From NCBI GenBank assembly GCA_029260735.1, contig JAJDCR010000119.1, positions 1-64,000 of the forward strand: 64,000 nucleotides of DNA, given 5' to 3'. Positions within the stretch are counted from its first letter, which is position 1. Each line of letters starts with the position of its first letter. Source of the stretch: Planctomycetota bacterium. Lineage in GTDB: Bacteria > Planctomycetota > Uabimicrobiia > Uabimicrobiales > Uabimicrobiaceae. The position numbers and the translations under genes were made by a program. The notes under the pieces were generated by a model. That model saw only the letters and a program-made list of their open reading frames with translations. It did not search any database and was not told the DNA's origin. This document shows, in pieces, positions 1 through 8,299 of the stretch.

Positions 1-130
1 GGAGATAAGAAAGATTTTATTGCATACGAAAGCAAAATGAAGGCTTACGCTACTTCAAACATTGCCTAAAAAAAACTTTCGTATACTGAAAAACCCTTTT
101 TGTTCCCCCTTTGGGGGGAACCGTGAGGAA

Positions 131-592
131 CGAACAGGGGGCAAGCTCATTCAGTTAAGGAAAACATAGAAAACGTAAAGGACGGAAGGTGTTTTTTCGT
201 TTCTACCCCTTAGAGTAGCGTACTTTGGTTTGCAAAAAAACAGCCCTCGTAACCCATCTTAATCTTAGCAGGCGTTGCGGACAACCACAAGGGCCCTGCG
301 GGCGGCCTTTGTAGTTGTCCCTACAAGGATAACTACGCGATAGAAGACAACTTGCAGGCTTTGCCGAATGGTATTGAGCGATTAAATTTACCTGAATTCG
401 CAGGTTATGTAATGTAGGGACAACTGCGAGGGCCGTCCGCAAGGCCCCTCGTGGTTGTCCGTTACGCCTGGTAAAACCTAATTTTCAAGAAAACCTAATC
501 TTCTGCTTTTCAAGGACTAGAGAAACGAAATCACCTTCTACCTATTACTCTTACTGTGTTTTCCTTAACTGAATGAGCTTGCGAACAGGGGG
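131..592. repeat. ~440 bp element with terminal inverted repeats and flanking direct repeats
   Basis: A perfect 26-bp inverted pair (141-166 and 557-582, both containing CTCATTCAGTTAAGG in opposite orientation) bounds this stretch. Directly outside both ends lies the direct repeat CGAACAGGGG (131-140 and 582-591), which looks like a target-site duplication. The interior has no credible gene but carries a 200-bp palindromic repeat found again at 2231. A GTTCCCCC/GGGGGAAC hairpin lies just outside at 102-121. I read it as a non-autonomous transposable element; no transposase is present. Confidence 0.6.
268..471. repeat. ~200 bp palindromic repeat, copy 1
   Basis: The repeat starts with AGGCGTTGCGGACAACCAC and ends with its near reverse complement GTGGTTGTCCGTTACGCCTGG. 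Inner inverted segments include GTTGTCCCTACA and TGTAGGGACAAC. A second copy in the same orientation lies at 2231-2428 on the other side of the ATP-grasp gene. The two copies agree closely at their ends and differ in the middle. The nested arms would fold into a large cruciform or RNA hairpin. The short frames crossing it are not genes. Confidence 0.8.
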
Positions 593-648
593 GACACGCT
601 GAAACTAAAATCTTTGCCGACATTGAAAACGGCTACAATAAAGATATT

Positions 649-690
649 CAACGACTTACGGCTTAGGTTGACACAAATGGGGCGAAGCCC
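649..690 (+). repeat. Short dispersed repeat (ACTTACGGCTTA/GTTGACACA type)
   Basis: The segment CAACGACTTACGGCTTAGG followed by TTGACACAAATGGGG recurs at 49981-50015 as CAACAACTTACGGCTTAAG plus TTGACACATATGGGG, and in inverted orientation near 49738-49782. The copy here is followed by GCGAAGCCC rather than TTGAAACCCC. The stretch 592-900 otherwise contains no supportable gene and serves as the upstream region of the ATP-grasp gene. Confidence 0.65.
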
Positions 691-900
691 TAGGAAAATC
701 CAAGCCCGGAACAAAACGGCCCTGAAGGGGCGCAACAAAAAGCTATCCTAAATTTAGGGTGCGTCGATCATAATACCAATTTTTTCTCAAAATATTTTAC
801 TTTTGCTTTCCCTTATGCTAACCTCTGTCTGTCTCTTCTATTTGTTTGACCGGAGAGGTTGCCCCCCCCTTAGTGCCTTAAATATCAAGGAAATTAAGCT

Positions 901-2202
901 ATGTGTTCAGAAAAGTCAACCTATGGATTTTTAAGCCCCCAACCTTATATGGAAAATGCGATTAATGACATGAGAGAGAGGATTCAGGTCGAAGTTGTCG
1001 AAGCAAAAACTTGGGAAGATTCCGAAATCGATGCAATTGCTTCTGATTGCCGATCAAAGGGGGTGAAATCGGTGGGAGGTTTTGCCCAAAAGGACGCTTT
1101 CCATCATATTCTGATCAATGAAAAATTGGGGAACAATGTTCCTGGTCGAATCGCTTTCCTCTATTGCATGAATAAGTACTTGATGCGTACCTTGGAAGAC
1201 AATCCTTTCTACTTTGACTCGATTGATCCTTTAAAGGAAAGCGACGATGAAATCGTCGGAAAAATCAAAGAGTGGCCTTTTATGCTAAAGAATACTTCTC
1301 TTTCTCTGGGCCGAGGAATTTTTAAAATAAAGGACGAAGAGCAGCTACGATCGGTTTTGAAGAGCTACCGAGAGGACGAAGAACTCCAAAAGCTGATTTC
1401 TTTCCAGTACGACTCCTACCTTAAGGGCGTAGATCGCTCCCAGCTTCCCGAGAACATCCCTCCTTTCATCGCGGAACATATGGTCGATATGAATGTAGCG
1501 ATTGAGTACTGTTACGAGGGCTATATCACTCCCTCAGGGGAAGTTGTGCACTATGCTCTCACTGAAGAGGTTTACTTTTCCAACCACCAAGCCTTGGGCT
1601 ATGTAACTCCCCCGATATCCATTTCTGCAGAAATGGCCGAGAAAATCGAAGCCTGGATGAACCGTTATATGGGAAAAATGGCCGACTTGGGATACCGCAA
1701 CCAGTTCTTTAATGTTGAGTTTTGGATCATGCCAGGTGGCTCCATTGCTCTAACGGAAATCAATCCCCGAGCCGCACACTCTTACCACTACAACTACCTC
1801 TACTCTTTTGGCTCCTCTTTGTATGAAGATAATTTCAAGTTGGCTGCGGGGGAAGAAGTTCCTGCGAACACTCCTTGGAAAAAATGGAGAAATCAGGATA
1901 ACTTTAAGTTCACTCTTATTGTTCTGATTACCGCAAAACAAACGGGAAAGGTCTCGGACATTTTGGACTATGAATACGTCGAGCACTTAGAGAAGAATGA
2001 GGGCATTTTGATTCGCCATAACCGCCAACGCGACGATAGTCTCGAAGAAAAGGATATGACCGCAGCGGGGGTTATGTTGATGCAGATGTGGATTGTCGGG
2101 GATACCCGCGAGGATGTCATTCGAAAAGAACACGAAGTTCGCCGGAAAATCTATCGTCACGTCCAAACCGATGCTCAGTATCCTGAGTATTGGGATGTCT
2201 AG
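901..2202 (+). CDS. ATP-grasp domain protein
   Basis: The 433-residue protein has the layout of an ATP-grasp ligase/carboxylase. An N-terminal pre-ATP-grasp part (about 1-100) is followed by the ATP-binding part with WPFMLKNTSLSLGRGIF (about 125-145, phosphate-binding loop region) and IAEHMVDMN. The metal/ATP-binding end shows NVEFWIMPGG and LTEINPRAAHS (about 275-305), where E and N match the Mg-binding E/N pair of the fold. Such enzymes join a carboxylate to an amine or thiol through an acyl-phosphate. The substrate cannot be read from the sequence. It has no operon partner: repeats lie on both sides. The ATG is the first in-frame start, with a weak AGGAAATTAAGCT upstream. Confidence 0.75.
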   Translation: MCSEKSTYGFLSPQPYMENAINDMRERIQVEVVEAKTWEDSEIDAIASDCRSKGVKSVGGFAQKDAFHHILINEKLGNNVPGRIAFLYCMNKYLMRTLEDNPFYFDSIDPLKESDDEIVGKIKEWPFMLKNTSLSLGRGIFKIKDEEQLRSVLKSYREDEELQKLISFQYDSYLKGVDRSQLPENIPPFIAEHMVDMNVAIEYCYEGYITPSGEVVHYALTEEVYFSNHQALGYVTPPISISAEMAEKIEAWMNRYMGKMADLGYRNQFFNVEFWIMPGGSIALTEINPRAAHSYHYNYLYSFGSSLYEDNFKLAAGEEVPANTPWKKWRNQDNFKFTLIVLITAKQTGKVSDILDYEYVEHLEKNEGILIRHNRQRDDSLEEKDMTAAGVMLMQMWIVGDTREDVIRKEHEVRRKIYRHVQTDAQYPEYWDV

Positions 2203-2230
2203 AGAGTGTCCTAAATCCTTTTGTATCTTA

Positions 2231-2428
2231 CCAGGCGTAACGGACAACCACAAGGGCCTTTGCAGGCGGCCCTTGAAGTTGTCCCTACAGGATAACTACG
2301 CGATAGGAAATAATTTGCAGGCTGTATCGGGTGACTAGATTTGCTTAAGATTTTGTCAGGTGATGTAATGTAGGGACAACTACGAAGGCCGTCCGCAAGG
2401 ACCCTCGTGGTTGTCCGCTGCGCCTGGT
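2231..2428. repeat. ~200 bp palindromic repeat, copy 2
   Basis: Same orientation and ends as the copy at 268-471: CCAGGCGTAACGGACAACC at the left and GGTTGTCCGCTGCGCCTGG at the right, with the inner GTTGTCCCTACA and TGTAGGGACAAC arms. It begins about 28 bases after the stop of the ATP-grasp gene, so it could act as its transcription end or mRNA-stabilising structure. The remainder to 2560 shows no gene. Confidence 0.8.
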
Positions 2429-2560
2429 ATGACCTATTTCTCAAGAAAACTTGATTTATGCATTGAATTCCATCTCTTTGGCAGCGCGCTCTATTCGTCC
2501 AGAGAAGCTCATATTGTTGTTGGCGGTCCATTGCAACTGACTGTTATCCTAACTTTCAAT

Positions 2561-3031
2561 TCAATTAACAAGAAATACGAAACGACTCTGAGGAGACCAA
2601 ACAAAATCCGAGCTTGCTCTATATCCTCTTAGCCATAGACGATTCTTTAGCTTTCTAAGGTAGAAACCATTTGGGTATGATTCGTCGTTTCTTGTCTTTT
2701 TGGAAGCAATAGTTAAGTATGGTCCTTGCAATTGATTCAAGTATTGCAACCTAAAGTGAGGCGCTAGCTCCAGGGGACATAGTTCAAGACCAAAATCTTT
2801 TGCTCTAGAGAATATTTGAGTGCTAGTGGCCCCTTCTTTTAATGAGATTTCCTGAAGAGAAACTTCCGAAATTTTGAGATTACAAGAATGGGAGGATGTC
2901 GTAAACTCGGGGCTTGCAAATAGAATTTCGGCATATGGGTTAATCAAAATAGAGCTGTTTTTTAGTTGCTCTAATAAGTCCGCCTTTGAAACACCTCCGA
3001 CTGTAATCTCTCTAACATTAGGGATGGGCAT
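2561..3031 (-). CDS. Conserved hypothetical protein (~156 aa)
   Basis: I recognise this as a small conserved protein of unknown function seen in diverse bacteria. The typical pattern is an N-terminal ITVGGVSKADLLEQL, a middle FTTS segment, then ELCPLELAPHFRLQYL, GPYLTIASKKT and a C-terminal LWLRGYRA...FVWSPQSRFVF. There is no signal peptide or membrane segment, so it should be cytoplasmic. The length is normal and the protein looks intact. It lies downstream of modA on the same strand with a ~70-base gap. No catalytic residues can be assigned. Confidence 0.7.
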   Translation of the reverse strand: MPIPNVREITVGGVSKADLLEQLKNSSILINPYAEILFASPEFTTSSHSCNLKISEVSLQEISLKEGATSTQIFSRAKDFGLELCPLELAPHFRLQYLNQLQGPYLTIASKKTRNDESYPNGFYLRKLKNRLWLRGYRASSDFVWSPQSRFVFLVN

Positions 3032-3099
3032 TTAAATCGATTTCCAATAGTTTCTGACTTCTAACATATATTTTCTCTACTCCAAATAAACCTACCCGC

Positions 3100-3888
3100 T
3101 TAAGGAAGTAGATAACCTGCTTCTTGAATGATTTTTTGCCCAGGAGAAGAATAAATAAAATCGGCAAAGCGTTTTTTTTCTTCTTTTAGAAGGTGGGGGG
3201 CTAAGATTGTAAAAGCTTGGTCTAGAGCTTGGTGTGACTCAGGAGGAATTAGGGAAAAATAACCCTTTTCTCCTAGATTTGATTGCAGAACTAGAGACAA
3301 AGAAAGAAAAGCGACTTCGACATTTTTAGTTTGGGCAAACTGGGCCGCTTGGAGGAGATTTTTGCCATAGACTAGCTTTGTCTGGATTAAAGGGGCTAAT
3401 TTGTAGTACTGGATAACTTCTAAGGCTTTTTCTCCGTAAGGAGCATGCTGAGGATTGGCTAGAGCAATGCGAGATACTTTAGGGTGGAGTAAAATATCCT
3501 CTATTTTCGCTTCTTTGGAGGGGCCTAATTGTCGATCCCACCACAAAACCAATTGCCCTTTTGCATAGACTTGGACGTCTTGGGTAACTCCTTCGCTTTT
3601 AAGTCTTTCTGGATAGAATTTATTGGCAGAGAAAAACAAGTCGTAGGGGGCTCCTGCTATGATTTGAGCGAAGAGATTGCCGGAAGACCCTGCTATGACT
3701 TCGATGCGAATGTTTTCTTTTTCGAAAAATGAGCACGAGAGTTTTTTCATTGTATGCTGAAAGTTGGCACAGGTTGCTACAGATAGAGAGGAGGGAATCT
3801 TGTTTTTTGGAGAACAAGAAAGAAGCAAAAAAATTGCCAGGGTAAGAGAAAAAAAAACGAGAGAGAAAAATGGATTAGCTTTCTTCAT
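3100..3888 (-). CDS. modA: Molybdate ABC transporter substrate-binding lipoprotein
   Basis: A 262-residue periplasmic-binding protein of the ModA/WtpA type. The N-terminus has a hydrophobic stretch ending in the lipobox LLLSC (Cys about residue 25), so it is a lipoprotein. The mature part follows the ModA plan: SVATCANFQHTM at the start, GSSGNLFAQI (oxyanion-binding Ser region, about residue 68), APYDLFFSAN, LANPQHAPYG and the C-terminal SSPGQKIIQEAGY. Its ATG overlaps the end of the upstream gene by 14 bases, so the two are probably cotranslated. No modB or modC lies in the window. It may supply molybdenum to the hydroxylase encoded at 35737-38313. Confidence 0.85.
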   Translation of the reverse strand: MKKANPFFSLVFFSLTLAIFLLLSCSPKNKIPSSLSVATCANFQHTMKKLSCSFFEKENIRIEVIAGSSGNLFAQIIAGAPYDLFFSANKFYPERLKSEGVTQDVQVYAKGQLVLWWDRQLGPSKEAKIEDILLHPKVSRIALANPQHAPYGEKALEVIQYYKLAPLIQTKLVYGKNLLQAAQFAQTKNVEVAFLSLSLVLQSNLGEKGYFSLIPPESHQALDQAFTILAPHLLKEEKKRFADFIYSSPGQKIIQEAGYLLP

Positions 3889-6800
3889 TTTTTTTCTCTA
3901 GCTTGCTTAGTTGCCGGAGCCGTTCTTGGTTTACCGTCTCGGAGAGAAGGTTATCCAGCTCTGGAGTAAGGCCTGAGGGAAGCTCTATTTTCGTCCGAGA
4001 TGGGTTTTGGTAGTATTTGGAAATAGCTCGGGCAATTTGGTAGCCATCGACTACCTGCTCTTCAGAGCCAGAGAAATTTACTTGGCCATGGGCTTGAAAT
4101 AGGTTAGTTAAAGGTTGCTTTAAGGATACCAGTTTTTTCTCAGCGAGCTCACTAAGCTCTTTTTGACAGGTATAGAGATTTTTATCAGTGGATATACTGC
4201 GCGAAATATGTCTCTTGATAATGAGATCTTTCATGCTTTCGGGAAAACTTTCTTTCGTAAACAAATTAGCAACGACCTTGGGAATGTTGTCCTTAGCAAT
4301 AGAGACTTGCTTTAATTTTTCCAAAAGCTCTTCCAAAGTATATCCAAAAAGCTTGATTCCTGTAGATTGAATTTGAGGGTTGGTCAAAAGAACATGCAGC
4401 TTTTGCCATCCGTGGCTAGCATAGCCTTTCTCTTGCAAAATTTTTGCGACCTTTTTCTCTAGGTCTTTTTGTAGTTTAAAGCGAACGGATTTTAAAATAT
4501 GTTGCTGAAGTCCTGTTGGAATCATACTGAGACTACTTTGCAAACTTTGGAAAGATAGTTTCTGTTTTCCCTTGATAAACGTCACGATGAGTTGAAAAAT
4601 TGTCGTGGCAACCCGACCCGTTTCAGGATCATCCTTCATTTCCTTTAAGGCTGTAAGAATATGGTTTATTTTCCTATGAGGGAAAAGAGCTTCTTCCAAT
4701 TTGGAATGGGCGCCTTGCTGCACTAAAATCCGTGCTAAATGCATTTTGATATTTGCTTCACTTGTTCCCAGTTCTTTTTCTAAAAGCTTGTCGAGCAGTT
4801 TTTTGGGATATTGTTTTTCAGACATCCGTTTGACTTGAGCAATAATTTGCAAAGAAGAAAACTTATTTAGGTAGCCACTGTCATATATCGGATAATCTGC
4901 GAGCAAAGCAAGTAGCTCTTCACGAGATTTAGCTCGCTCAACTCCCTTGCGGAAAACTTGGTGGTGTTCTTGTAGTTTAGCTTCTACTACTTTCGTAAAG
5001 TAGTTATAGACATATTTATTTATCGCTCTCTTTTTCATTACCTGAGAAAACTTTTTCAGAACACTTTGCCCCTTTTTTTCTCCATAATTGATCAAGGCTA
5101 AAATCGAAGCAGAGCTTGTGAGAATTCCTTCATATTGAACTAAGACATACTTTAAGCGCATCAAAGGATATTTGTCTTGGGTACTTTTTGTGCTATCACA
5201 AACTCCTTGAACAATACGAATAAACTGGGAAAGAGAGCCTTTCTCCAGCCTTTCCAAAAGAAGGTCATAAGGAGCTTTACCAGTTATTTTTTTTATCTCG
5301 GCATTTTTTAAGCGATCCCAGGCTTGTTTTAGATCTTCTTGCTTTTTAGGAGCAATACGAGCAAGGTTGATCGAAGCGGGAGTTGTTGCCCTGCGTGCCC
5401 GTAAACTTTTAGCTTCCTCTTTTTTGTTTATAGCTCTTTTTGCTATAATAGGCGAAGGAACAGAGTCGGTAGATTTAGGTTTAGCAGGAGTTTTTTTGGC
5501 CCAGGGGGAAGGACTTGAGGAAAAGAAGGTTTCCCCTGGGTCTTGGAGAATTTTGGAGACATCTCTCTCTGGTTTTAAAGGAGCAGGTTTTTTCTTAGGC
5601 TCGGCACCTTTTGCTGAAAAAAAAGTCTCTTCTGGATCGAATTCTTCTAAAACAGGGGGAGTTCGAGGAGGCGTTTTTTCTTTTGAAACATCTGGTTTTT
5701 GTGAAGCAGGCTCTTGTATCGTTGGTAGATCAACTCCTCGAACAGAAAAAAAAGTTTCTTCTGGTCGAACATCCCAGTCAGGGTTTTCTTTGGCTGTTTT
5801 AGGGGGAGATTTTTTTTCGGGCTCAAGTTCTTTTTCTGCAGCTTCCCCTATAGGATCGCTCGAATAAAAAGTTTGATCCTCTTCTTCTTCATCTTCTGCG
5901 TAAGGTTCTGACGATTCAATTTCGGGAAGATCAGCAATGTCAAAAAATGAATCGGTTAAAAGTTGACTGGCTTGATTTTCCAAAGGCCTTTTTTCGGTTT
6001 CTTGCCCTTCTAGGTCATCAAAATCAAAATCCAAATCGGGATCATCGACGATGGTGAAGTTTTCTGCAACATCGACAGGAACAAAATCAAACTCGCTCAT
6101 CTCAAAGCGATCACTTTCGTCCAAGTCTAGAGCTTCGTTTATCTCTAGAGCAACACTCTCACTATCTGTTCCTAGCTGAATTTCGTCGCTGGTGATTTCT
6201 TCTGCGGGCAGAGGACTAATTTCATCAGCATAAAGGTGATCACTTGTTTCTTGAGCATATAACAGATCACTAGTTTCTTCGACATGCAACTGATCACTGA
6301 TTTCTTCGACATGCAACTGGTCACTGATTTCTTCCACATTCAACTGGCTACTGATTTCTTGAACAAATAGATCACTAGCTTCTTCTATTGTAAGTAGAGC
6401 ATCTATTTCTTCTACAGGAGATAGATCACTGATCTCCTCTGCCGGAAGTTGATCGCTGACTTCCTCTGCCAAAAGAGAGTGGCTCTCATCTTGGGCGCTT
6501 ATAATCAGAGGGCTGGGGTCAATCATAAAAGAATCGCTATCTTCGTAGGCGTTTATCAGGATAGGAGTGGGCTCTCCGCTTTCCTCGGAAACAGAAAACA
6601 TCTCTATGTGGTCTATCGAAGAACCTTCACTTGCTAAAGTAAGACTACTCTCAGAAGGGCTTCCTTCAAAAGCCAAGAGTTCCATAGCGTCTGAGAAAGA
6701 ATAAGGAGGAGGAGTTAGAGCGACTTGATGGAGTTTATCTGTAAGGAGATCAAATTTTCTCTTTCTCCAGAAAGCAAATATTCGCTTGGCGATAAATTCT

Positions 6801-7000
6801 TTGCCTGATAAGTTTAGGTGCTGGGCAGGCCAACAAGTAGCCGCACCTAAAAGAAAATCGCGAGAAGGAATGTCAGATATTTGCTCGACCAGATCCACCA
6901 GGGTTTGAACCAAAACAACAACATCAGAAGAAGCAGAAGGATTTGCTTCTAGATAGAGCCGAAGGGTTTCAATAGAGTTTATTTTTTGGGGAGAGAGCAT
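3875..7000 (-). CDS. Large acidic scaffold-like protein with repeated ETFFS motifs
   Basis: Unrecognised protein of about 1040 residues in three parts. An N-terminal ~130-residue helical part is followed by an extremely acidic linker (about 130-560), then a basic helical C-terminal part (about 560-1040). The linker carries a decaying tandem of EEISDQL and HVEE units. It also has four spaced copies of an aromatic motif: DQTFYSS, PEETFFSV, PEETFFSA and PGETFFSS. No signal peptide or membrane helix is visible. I chose the ATG at 7000 (GGAAAG about 9 bases upstream) over a GTG at 7024 that has no ribosome site. The ETFFS copies look like short binding motifs for a partner protein, which is inference. 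It is cotranscribed with modA through a 14-base overlap. Confidence 0.7.
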   Translation of the reverse strand: MLSPQKINSIETLRLYLEANPSASSDVVVLVQTLVDLVEQISDIPSRDFLLGAATCWPAQHLNLSGKEFIAKRIFAFWRKRKFDLLTDKLHQVALTPPPYSFSDAMELLAFEGSPSESSLTLASEGSSIDHIEMFSVSEESGEPTPILINAYEDSDSFMIDPSPLIISAQDESHSLLAEEVSDQLPAEEISDLSPVEEIDALLTIEEASDLFVQEISSQLNVEEISDQLHVEEISDQLHVEETSDLLYAQETSDHLYADEISPLPAEEITSDEIQLGTDSESVALEINEALDLDESDRFEMSEFDFVPVDVAENFTIVDDPDLDFDFDDLEGQETEKRPLENQASQLLTDSFFDIADLPEIESSEPYAEDEEEEDQTFYSSDPIGEAAEKELEPEKKSPPKTAKENPDWDVRPEETFFSVRGVDLPTIQEPASQKPDVSKEKTPPRTPPVLEEFDPEETFFSAKGAEPKKKPAPLKPERDVSKILQDPGETFFSSSPSPWAKKTPAKPKSTDSVPSPIIAKRAINKKEEAKSLRARRATTPASINLARIAPKKQEDLKQAWDRLKNAEIKKITGKAPYDLLLERLEKGSLSQFIRIVQGVCDSTKSTQDKYPLMRLKYVLVQYEGILTSSASILALINYGEKKGQSVLKKFSQVMKKRAINKYVYNYFTKVVEAKLQEHHQVFRKGVERAKSREELLALLADYPIYDSGYLNKFSSLQIIAQVKRMSEKQYPKKLLDKLLEKELGTSEANIKMHLARILVQQGAHSKLEEALFPHRKINHILTALKEMKDDPETGRVATTIFQLIVTFIKGKQKLSFQSLQSSLSMIPTGLQQHILKSVRFKLQKDLEKKVAKILQEKGYASHGWQKLHVLLTNPQIQSTGIKLFGYTLEELLEKLKQVSIAKDNIPKVVANLFTKESFPESMKDLIIKRHISRSISTDKNLYTCQKELSELAEKKLVSLKQPLTNLFQAHGQVNFSGSEEQVVDGYQIARAISKYYQNPSRTKIELPSGLTPELDNLLSETVNQERLRQLSKLEKKNEES

Positions 7001-7110
7001 AACCTGTTTCTTTCCACGGATCACTAAATTATGTTTTATGTTTAGAAGAAAATAAGGTTCTTAGGCGTATTATAGACACGCCCTAATTTAAAAATTATTC
7101 TGAGTAAACA

Positions 7111-7139
7111 TTGATAGAAAGGGGAAATCTCTCTATAAT
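7111..7139 (+). promoter_or_regulatory. Sigma-70-type promoter
   Basis: TTGATA (7111-7116) and TATAAT (7134-7139) are separated by exactly 17 bases. Transcription should start near 7146 and reads into the DUF2135 gene, leaving a leader of about 100 bases before the ATG at 7247. Confidence 0.75.
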
Positions 7140-7246
7140 GAAAGCAATTCTTTTTCGATTTCCATTTATAAATTGAATTGCCAATAAAATCAAGCTTCTT
7201 TTTCATTCGCTTCATTTTCGCAGGGATTTTCTTTTCAGGGATATCT

Positions 7247-8209
7247 ATGAATTATCATTGTATTTTTATTTGCTTTTTTCTTTTAGTTTTCTGTGGGGCG
7301 CAAGATTCCCCTGAAATGACTTCTCCTTCTGGTTTATCAATAGATGACTACCCTCAACTGGTCAAAGATGCTTGGGAAAATAACACCGAGCTTCTTCCTC
7401 AACTTTATCGGGAATGGGGTAATTGTTTTCATGAGCGGGGAGAAAAAGAAGAAGCTTTACGTGCTTGGTTAAGTATTTTAGATATTTACGAAAATACTTG
7501 GTCTCTTTCTAAAGATTTAGCAGAGTATATACATCTCAGGGGCTACTCTGAGGAAGCCGTCGAAATTCTTTTGACCAGTGCTCTTTATCATAAACTGGAA
7601 AAAGAAGAGTATCTGGCCGGAGCTAAAATTTCTCTTGCCTGGAAAGAGTACAGCAGTGCTGAAAAATTTCTCTTGGCTATTCTTCAGCAACATTGGTTAG
7701 AAGAAGAAGATATTATCCCTTCCGCAACAAATCTTTTGTGTGATGTCTATGAAAAACAGATAAAATGGGAACAATCTCAGGGGAATGAAGAAGAAACGAA
7801 AACCCTTTCTCAGAAACTAGTGCTGCTTCGAAAAGGAATTCGTCCGATGGATGTAAAAATCATCCTCACTTGGGATACTCAAACAGACATAGATTTGTGG
7901 GTCACCAATCCTCAGTTAAAGCGGTGTTTTTATAGTAATCGGATAACTCGAAGTGGAGAAAAATTACACAACGACAACACGACAGGGCTGGGACCAGAAA
8001 CTTTCACTATCCTAAAAGCTCAACCAGGTCGGTATAAAATCCAAGTAAACTATTTCAGCGGAGAGAGTATTCCAACTCAAGTTCAAGTAAAAATCCTCTT
8101 TCATGTAGGAACAGAAAAAGAAAAAACTCAGGTTTTTTCTGCTCAGCTTGAGAAAAATGGGGACATTGCTGATATTATAGATCTCTATTTTCCGAAAGAT
8201 TTAAAATAA
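7247..8209 (+). CDS. Secreted helical-repeat protein with C-terminal DUF2135 (YfaP-like) domain
   Basis: About 320 residues. The N-terminus is a hydrophobic secretion signal with a possible but atypical lipobox (LLVFC). The middle (about 35-190) is helical and TPR-like (YREWGNCFHERGEKEEALRAW). The C-terminus is a DUF2135 beta domain: VKIILTWDTQTDIDLWVTNP, then GLGPETFTI and GRYKIQVNYFSGES. That domain occurs in cell-envelope proteins near VIT/VWA proteins, and here a VIT/VWA gene follows. I prefer the ATG at 7247 (CAGGGA upstream) to the TTG at 7178, which has no ribosome site. The role is unknown but the location should be the periplasm or envelope. Confidence 0.75.
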   Translation: MNYHCIFICFFLLVFCGAQDSPEMTSPSGLSIDDYPQLVKDAWENNTELLPQLYREWGNCFHERGEKEEALRAWLSILDIYENTWSLSKDLAEYIHLRGYSEEAVEILLTSALYHKLEKEEYLAGAKISLAWKEYSSAEKFLLAILQQHWLEEEDIIPSATNLLCDVYEKQIKWEQSQGNEEETKTLSQKLVLLRKGIRPMDVKIILTWDTQTDIDLWVTNPQLKRCFYSNRITRSGEKLHNDNTTGLGPETFTILKAQPGRYKIQVNYFSGESIPTQVQVKILFHVGTEKEKTQVFSAQLEKNGDIADIIDLYFPKDLK

Positions 8210-8210
8210 C

Positions 8211-8250
8211 ACTAGGAGCGATCGATTAGTTAATGACTGCCCTAGTTTTT
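8211..8250 (+). terminator. Probable intrinsic terminator
   Basis: ACTAGG (8211-8216) pairs with CCTAGT (8241-8246), followed by a T run, just after the DUF2135 stop. The stem is short with a long loop, so termination may be partial and the VIT/VWA gene may still be cotranscribed. Confidence 0.4.
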
Positions 8251-8299
8251 GGAATTAATTTTGATTTTGAAGGAAACTTTTCCAAAAAAGGAAAAAAGT

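Noticed and set aside
203..442. 79-codon minus-strand frame near the window start
   Set aside because: It lies inside the palindromic repeat (268-471) and its peptide is rich in repeat-derived residues with no domain or ribosome site.
5367..5867. 166-codon plus-strand frame inside the acidic protein gene
   Set aside because: Antisense shadow of the acidic linker with no ribosome site or domain.
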